Shown in pieces: positions 59,172 to 64,000 of a stretch of 64,000 nucleotides of DNA (positions within the stretch are counted from its first letter, which is position 1; the number at the start of each line of letters is the position of its first letter). The notes beneath the pieces were generated by a model. That model saw only the letters and a list, made by a program, of their open reading frames with translations, did not search any database and had not been told where the DNA came from. The position numbers were made by a program, and so were the translations under genes. This DNA comes from CAVQCJ01 sp963771835 (GTDB lineage: Bacteria; Actinomycetota; Actinomycetes; Prado026), in NCBI GenBank assembly GCA_963771835.1, contig CAVYVA010000002.1:620001-684000 (forward strand). The letters are read 5' to 3'.

Positions 59172-60283
59172 GCCAGCGTCTGGACTTCCACGGACAGCAC
59201 CGCCGGGAGGTCATGGACGATCGCGCTCCACGTGTCGCCGGCGTCGGCCGAGGCGTAGACCTGGCCACCGGTGGTGCCGAAGTAGATCCCGCACGACTCG
59301 AGGCTGTCGATGGCCATCGCGTCGCGCAGGACGTCTACGTAGCAGTCCCGCTGCGGGAGGCCCGTCGTCAGCGGCTCCCAGTCGTCCCCGCCGGTCCGGC
59401 TGCGCCAGACCCTGAGCTGGCCGTCGACCGGGAAGTGGTGCGAGTCGCTGGTGATCGGGACGACGTAGACGGTCTCCGGCTCGTGCGCATGGACATCGAT
59501 GACGAAGCCGAAGTCGGTAGGCAGGTTCCCGCTGATCTCCCGCCAGGACTCGCCGGCGTCGTCGGTTCGCATGACGTCCCAGTGCTTCTGCATGAACAAC
59601 GTGTCCGGGCGGGAGGGGTGCAGGGCCAGGCGATGGACGCAGTGACCGACCTCGGCATCCGGATCAGCTATGCCCCCGGACCGCAGCCCTTGGTTGATGG
59701 GCTTCCAGCTGGTGCCGGCGTCGTCGGAACGGAACGCGCCGGCGGCCGAGATCGCCGCGTAGATCCGCGCCGGGTTGCTCGGGTCGAGCAGGATGGTGTG
59801 CAGGCACATGCCACCGGCTCCCGGCTGCCAGGCCGGCGCTGTCCGATGCTGACGCAGTGTCGGCAGCTCGGCCCATTCGTGGCCGCCGTCGTCCGAGCGG
59901 AACATCGCGGCGTCCTCGACGCCGGCGTAGACGGTGTCGCGGTCGGTCAGGGACGGCTCGAAGTGCCACACCCGCTTGAACTCGAACGGCCGGGGCGTGC
60001 CGTCGTAGTACAGGTGCGTGCCGGGCTCGCCTTCGTAGCCGAACTTGTTGCCCACCGGCTCCCAGGTCGAGCCGCCGTCGTCCGAGCGCTGGACGACCTG
60101 CCCGAACCAGCCGCTGGACTGGGAGGCGTACAGCCGCTGCGGATCCACCGGCGAGCCCTTGACATGGAACGTCTCCCAGCCCGGGAAGTGCGGGCCGCTG
60201 ACCTGCCATGTTGCACGCTTGCCGTCAGAGGTGAGAACGAATGCACCCTTTCGCGTGCCGACGAGTACGCGGACCGAGGTCAT
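59168..60283 (-). CDS. BNR/WD40-like repeat protein (exo-alpha-sialidase fold)
   Basis: The 371-residue protein has repeated Asp-box motifs: QRSDDGGSTWEPVG, FRSDDGGHEWAEL, FRSDDAGTSWKPIN, MRTDDAGESWREI, WRSRTGGDDWEPL and YASADAGDTWSAI. This indicates a six-bladed BNR/YCF48-type propeller. It begins SVRVLVGTRKGAFVLTSDG and has no signal peptide, so it is cytoplasmic. AAGGAG precedes ATG 60283. It is translationally coupled to the MoaD/ThiS-like gene, a pairing I have seen repeatedly in actinobacteria without a described function. Confidence 0.85.
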   Translation of the reverse strand: MTSVRVLVGTRKGAFVLTSDGKRATWQVSGPHFPGWETFHVKGSPVDPQRLYASQSSGWFGQVVQRSDDGGSTWEPVGNKFGYEGEPGTHLYYDGTPRPFEFKRVWHFEPSLTDRDTVYAGVEDAAMFRSDDGGHEWAELPTLRQHRTAPAWQPGAGGMCLHTILLDPSNPARIYAAISAAGAFRSDDAGTSWKPINQGLRSGGIADPDAEVGHCVHRLALHPSRPDTLFMQKHWDVMRTDDAGESWREISGNLPTDFGFVIDVHAHEPETVYVVPITSDSHHFPVDGQLRVWRSRTGGDDWEPLTTGLPQRDCYVDVLRDAMAIDSLESCGIYFGTTGGQVYASADAGDTWSAIVHDLPAVLSVEVQTLA

Positions 60284-60468
60284 CAGTGCTCCTTCCGAAA
60301 GCCACGACCTGCCAAGACCATCGACCCTAGGCCCCCGCGCCGACACCTGCGAGATCCGGCCGCCCGGGGAATGTGACGCGGGAAGCCGCCGCGACTTCAC
60401 CCGGAACGGGTGAGGTCGCCCCACCCGGACCGTCCGCAGACTCCCGGTACTTGATCGGGAGGTGCGTC

Positions 60469-61314
60469 ATGGAGTACAGCCGGACGGCCGGGCTCAGCAG
60501 GTTCCTGGGTGAGGTCTACCGGGGGCTGGACCGGGGTGAGTTCTTCGTCGCATTCCAGCCAGTGGTGGACGCCGCACGTGGTCGGCTCGACAGCCTCGAG
60601 GCGCTGGTGCGCTGGCAGCACCCCGTCCACGGGCTGCTGGGGCCGGACGCGTTCGTGCCCAGGCTCGAGGGCGCCGGTCACCTGCGAGCGCTCACCGGGT
60701 CGGTCCTGCGGGACGCCTGCGCGAGTGCCGCCGCATGGCCGGTGCGGGCCGGCTGGGCCCCACGGGTGCGGGTCAACGTGGCACCGGCCGAGCTCAGCGA
60801 CATCCTGCTGGTGCACGACGTGGGCCGGACACTGACCGAGACCGGTCTGGACCCGGGCCGGCTGGTGCTCGAGGTCACCGAGGGCGGTCCGCTCCGCGAC
60901 GTCGAGACGACCCAGACCGTGTGCCGCCAGCTGCGTGCGGCCGGGTCCGCGGTCGCGCTGGACGACTTCGGGTCGGGCGAGAGCGACCTCGCCAGGCTGG
61001 TGCTCCTGGACGTGGACGAGCTCAAGATCGACCGCACGATGGTGGCCGGTCTGCCCGGCGACGGCGCGGCTCTGGGTTCGGTGCTCCAGATCCTGGACCT
61101 GGCCGCGACCATGAACCTGCAGGTCACCGTCGAGGGTGTCGAGACCCCCGCCCAGCTGCGGACGCTGATGACCGCTGACGCGTCGCTGCTGCAGGGCTAT
61201 CTGTTCGGCCGGCCCAGCCGGCTGCTCGGAGCTGCGGGTGTCCGGACGCTCGAGCAGCGGTGCCGGGCGATGTTCCAGGACATACCGGTCGCAGCGGCGC
61301 TCCGGCCGGCGTGA
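60469..61314 (+). CDS. EAL-domain c-di-GMP phosphodiesterase
   Basis: The 281-residue single EAL domain has all catalytic positions I can check: SLEALVRW (E44), RVNVAPAEL, LVLEVTEGG, VALDDFGSGESDLARL (Asp-Asp), DELKIDRTM (Lys), LQVTVEGVET and LLQGYLFGRPS. It should hydrolyse c-di-GMP to pGpG. No sensor domain is fused. GGGAGG lies upstream of ATG 60469; the longer in-frame extension to 60373 is not needed. It is divergent from the BNR gene. Confidence 0.9.
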   Translation: MEYSRTAGLSRFLGEVYRGLDRGEFFVAFQPVVDAARGRLDSLEALVRWQHPVHGLLGPDAFVPRLEGAGHLRALTGSVLRDACASAAAWPVRAGWAPRVRVNVAPAELSDILLVHDVGRTLTETGLDPGRLVLEVTEGGPLRDVETTQTVCRQLRAAGSAVALDDFGSGESDLARLVLLDVDELKIDRTMVAGLPGDGAALGSVLQILDLAATMNLQVTVEGVETPAQLRTLMTADASLLQGYLFGRPSRLLGAAGVRTLEQRCRAMFQDIPVAAALRPA

Positions 61315-61416
61315 CCACAGCCGCGGGCCGGGGACGGTATCTCACCCGATCCGGGTGTCGGGCACTCACCCTGTTGCGGCCGACCTCGAGGAGACCCTCC
61401 ACGAAAGGACTCCCCG

Positions 61417-62829
61417 ATGTCACCGCACAGACCCCTCCGCAGCTCGCTCGCCCTCGTGGGCGTCGCCGGCGCCACCCTCGCCGCCGTCGTCGGTGGTGCG
61501 TCCGCCGCACCGTCGGCCGCGCTCGCGGCCCCCGTCCCCGCCGTCACCGCGACCGGCACGATCACCGTCCCGGTCGCCGAGGACGCGTACACCGTCCCGG
61601 CGTCCAAGAACCGCGTCACTGGTTCGTACCCCGTCGTGGTCGCCGGCGACACCGTCTCGGACCGCCGGATCGCGTACCTCAAGTTCGTCGTCCAGCCGCC
61701 CGCCGGCGCGACCCATCTGGCTGCGTCCCTCCGGCTGACCACCGGTGCCAGGACCGTGTCCGGCGCGACCGTGCAGGTGCTCGCCGTCCCGTCCACGTGG
61801 TCGGAGTCCACGCTGACGGCGGCGAACGCACCGGCTCCGTCGACCGTGCTGGGCTCGGCCCCGGCCGTGGGCGCGGGGCACGACGTCAGCATCGGCGTCG
61901 GCCCGGTCGGCACCGGCACCGTCGCGTACGCGCTGCGGCTGCAGGCCCCGGGCGGATCGTCCGTCCCGTTCCTGTCCCACGAGTCCGGATCGGCAGGTGC
62001 CGCACAGCTCGTCGTCACCTACACGATCCCGGCCCCGGCCACGGAGTACGGCGAGTCGGTGCACCGGGCCGGAGTCGACTGGACCACCGCGGTGGCCGGC
62101 TCGGACGCCAAGTACGGGCGCAGCCACATCGACCGCGTGTACTACACGGGCCTGCCCGCCCCGTGGCCCGGCGACGCCGGATCGATCGACCGCGACGTCG
62201 TCGTCTCGTTCAAGGCCGACCCGAAGCAGGTCCTGTCCGGCTCGCTCGATGCGACGCTGGGCGGCTGGTTCCGTACCGCGCCGACCGACCGCGAGATCTA
62301 CTGGTCGTACTTCCACGAGCCGGAGGACCAGATCGCGTCCGGCGCCTTCACCGCGGCGGACTACCGCGCAGCCTGGGCGCACCTGGCGGCACTGGCGCAC
62401 GCGTCCGGCAACCCGCACCTGCACGCGACGCTGATCCTGATGTCCTGGACGGTCAACCCGAAGTCGGGGCGCACCTTCTCCGACTACTACCCGGGGTCCA
62501 GCGTCATCGACGTCCTCGGCTGGGACGCGTACTCGAAGGCCACGGACGCGAGCCACGGCATCTACACCGACCCGGCCGCGGTCTTCGGCGCGGCCGTGTC
62601 GACGTCACAGGCGGCGGGCAAGCCGTTCGGCTTCGCCGAGTGGGGCAGTGTCCTCGCCGCCGGGGACGCAGGCGCAGGACGCGCGGCGTGGATCGCGGCG
62701 AGCGGCGCCTACCAGCACGCCTACGGGGCGATCTGGTCGACGTACTTCGACTCGCCCGTGGGTGCGGAGTACCGGCTGTTCGACGCCCCGAGCGCGGCGG
62801 CGCTGCGCGCGCTGGTGTCGGGTTCCTGA
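61417..62829 (+). CDS. Secreted glycosidase-like protein: CBM96-type domain plus GH26-like barrel
   Basis: The 470-residue protein has a signal peptide (SSLALVGVAGATLAAVVGGASAAPSAALA). A beta-sandwich follows (~45-205; VPVAEDAYTVPASKN, RIAYLKFVVQPP, AAQLVVTYTI), as in CBM96/DNRLRE modules. The C-terminal barrel has EIYWSYFHEPED, with a Glu after His as in GH26 mannanase acid/base sites, and GFAEWGSVLA with the putative nucleophile Glu. It probably acts on a beta-mannan or similar glycan outside the cell. GAAAGGA precedes the ATG. Confidence 0.8.
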   Translation: MSPHRPLRSSLALVGVAGATLAAVVGGASAAPSAALAAPVPAVTATGTITVPVAEDAYTVPASKNRVTGSYPVVVAGDTVSDRRIAYLKFVVQPPAGATHLAASLRLTTGARTVSGATVQVLAVPSTWSESTLTAANAPAPSTVLGSAPAVGAGHDVSIGVGPVGTGTVAYALRLQAPGGSSVPFLSHESGSAGAAQLVVTYTIPAPATEYGESVHRAGVDWTTAVAGSDAKYGRSHIDRVYYTGLPAPWPGDAGSIDRDVVVSFKADPKQVLSGSLDATLGGWFRTAPTDREIYWSYFHEPEDQIASGAFTAADYRAAWAHLAALAHASGNPHLHATLILMSWTVNPKSGRTFSDYYPGSSVIDVLGWDAYSKATDASHGIYTDPAAVFGAAVSTSQAAGKPFGFAEWGSVLAAGDAGAGRAAWIAASGAYQHAYGAIWSTYFDSPVGAEYRLFDAPSAAALRALVSGS

Positions 62830-62848
62830 CGGGACCGGTTGCCCGGGG

Positions 62849-64000
62849 TCACAGGTAGCCGAGCTCGCGGCCCCGGGCGACCGCACCCGACCGGGTGTTG
62901 GCGTCGAGCTTGCGGTAGACGGCCTTGGTGTGGGTCTTCACCGTGTTGTACGAGACGTACAGGTGTGAGGCGATCTCGGGCATCGAGAACTCGCTGCGCA
63001 TGAGCCGGAGCACCTCGACCTCGCGCTCGGACAGCGGTTCGTGCACGCCGCCGTCCGGCAGCCGGACCATCCGGCGCGACCCCGGCCGTCCCGCGGGCGC
63101 CCCGCCGCTCCCGGACGACCGACCGCTCGCCGCCTGCTCGTCACCGAGCCCGAGCGCAGCGGCGACCTCGACGACCGAACCGGCGAGCGGGCCGGGGTCG
63201 GCCATCCGCGCCACGTCGGACTGCACCCGCGCGAGGGCTGCGCGCGCCTCCTCGACGTCGCCGGCCGCGTACCGGACCCGTGCCTGGTCCAGGCGGTAGC
63301 GGGCCGCCATCCAGCTGCGCCCGGTGAAGGCGCTGTCATCGGGGAAGGACCGCCACCGCGCGGCCGTCTCGACGTCGCCGTGCTCGAGCGCCCAGCGCGC
63401 GTCGGCCCAGGCCGACGTGCCGTTCGAGCGGTAGCCCGTCGCCTCCTGCTCGGCAAGCCAGCCGGCCGCGGTGGTCCTCGCATGCTCGGCGGCGGCCGAC
63501 TGGCCGAGCAGCTCGAGCGCGAAGGGCACGGCCACCATCAGGCTCTCCATGCCCGAGCGGTACTCATCGGCCCACTCGCCGGCCCACGAGGTGATCTCGC
63601 CCAGCGGCCCCATGAGCATGCCGGCGTCCCAGTACGCGCAGGCCACCATCGCCAGGTTGGCGTTGAACTGCAGCCACCACGGGGAGTCGCGGGTGCTGCG
63701 CGCCAGGCCGGTGCGGCTGAGCTCGACCAGCCGGGGCAGGTCGCCGGCCTCGCTGGCCTGCCAGCACTCCGCGAGCACGTCGTCGACCGTCCCCTCGGCG
63801 TCGGTCGGGCGCAGCGCCAGCCAGCGTCGGACGTCCGCTCGGTCCCCGACGACCGAGCCGACGACCACGGCGTGGGCGCGCAGGGCCGGTCGCCGGGCGA
63901 GCAGCGTGTCCGGGAGCGCCCGCAGCAGGCGCAGCTCCGCGACCTGGTCGACGCTCGTCGCGTCGGCCAACGACGCCACGACGAGGTCCCCGGCGAGCTC
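62849..64000 (-). CDS. LuxR family regulator, C-terminal part (5' end outside window)
   Basis: About 383 residues are visible and the frame stays open to the window end, so the N-terminus (probably an ATPase/MalT-like domain) is missing. The visible part is an Ala/Arg-rich helical repeat region. The C-terminal LuxR HTH is LSEREVEVLRLMRSEFSMPEIASHLYVSYNTVKTHTKAVYRKLDANTRSGAVARG. This layout is the LAL/MalT-type. It is convergent with the glycosidase gene (19 nt gap), which it might control. Confidence 0.88.
   Translation of the reverse strand, partial: ELAGDLVVASLADATSVDQVAELRLLRALPDTLLARRPALRAHAVVVGSVVGDRADVRRWLALRPTDAEGTVDDVLAECWQASEAGDLPRLVELSRTGLARSTRDSPWWLQFNANLAMVACAYWDAGMLMGPLGEITSWAGEWADEYRSGMESLMVAVPFALELLGQSAAAEHARTTAAGWLAEQEATGYRSNGTSAWADARWALEHGDVETAARWRSFPDDSAFTGRSWMAARYRLDQARVRYAAGDVEEARAALARVQSDVARMADPGPLAGSVVEVAAALGLGDEQAASGRSSGSGGAPAGRPGSRRMVRLPDGGVHEPLSEREVEVLRLMRSEFSMPEIASHLYVSYNTVKTHTKAVYRKLDANTRSGAVARGRELGYL

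Overview
The window is high-GC DNA from an actinomycete. RbpA, RpfB, the SepX/GlpR receptor with its gephyrin-like partner Glp, protein O-mannosyltransferase and many GTG starts all point to Actinomycetes. I cannot name the genus. Genes are dense, often overlap by ATGA or GTGA, and carry few U-tract terminators.

Region by region. 1-15.8 kb is mostly housekeeping on the minus strand: a flippase-like membrane protein cut by the window edge, a CoxG-like protein, small enzymes, an ABC-F ATPase, then tatD, rpfB, rsmA and ispE, metG, rsmI, and the divergent mannosyltransferase. 16.7-20.2 kb encodes two secreted proteins: a large protein with a subtilase-type N-terminal region, and an S53 (sedolisin) peptidase. 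20.2-25.7 kb holds tRNA-Ala and the galU-glp-moaC-mog-rimJ-glpR operon. 25.7-27.0 kb is a secreted NlpC/P60 hydrolase behind a probable c-di-AMP (ydaO-type) riboswitch. 27.1-32.5 kb carries a PIG-L deacetylase, a membrane acyltransferase and a chromate operon (MFS, ChrB-like, ChrA).

33-42 kb is a stress and metalloid block. It contains three ArsR-type regulators with arsI, an aquaporin plus arsC, and a DUF318 permease. A cupredoxin lipoprotein follows, then a set with two matching ATACCC-N4-GGGTAT palindromes: an AhpD-like protein, a 38-residue Cys-rich protein and thioredoxin. A CstR-type (two-Cys, no His) persulfide-sensor-like repressor and a nearby rhodanese complete it. 42-47.3 kb returns to ordinary genes (MFS, ACT, FmdB, MTA phosphorylase, SAF, mscL, rbpA) and ends at tRNA-Arg(CCU).

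47.3-58.7 kb is bounded by two copies of a ~140-bp repeat. One copy begins inside tRNA-Arg; the other lies beside a degenerate transposase tail. This stretch is looser and has many disrupted genes, so it may be a genomic island or a rearranged segment. The last part, to 64 kb, has a BNR-repeat protein coupled to a MoaD/ThiS-like protein, an EAL phosphodiesterase, a secreted GH26-like glycosidase and a LuxR regulator cut by the window edge.

A feature of the whole window is single-base frame breaks inside otherwise intact genes: metG, moaC, thioredoxin, a short-chain dehydrogenase, a lipid kinase, a PAP2 phosphatase, two methyl/acetyltransferases and an acyltransferase. Several fall in G/C homopolymers and conserved motifs survive on both sides. 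Residual sequencing error is therefore more likely than gene decay for most of them.
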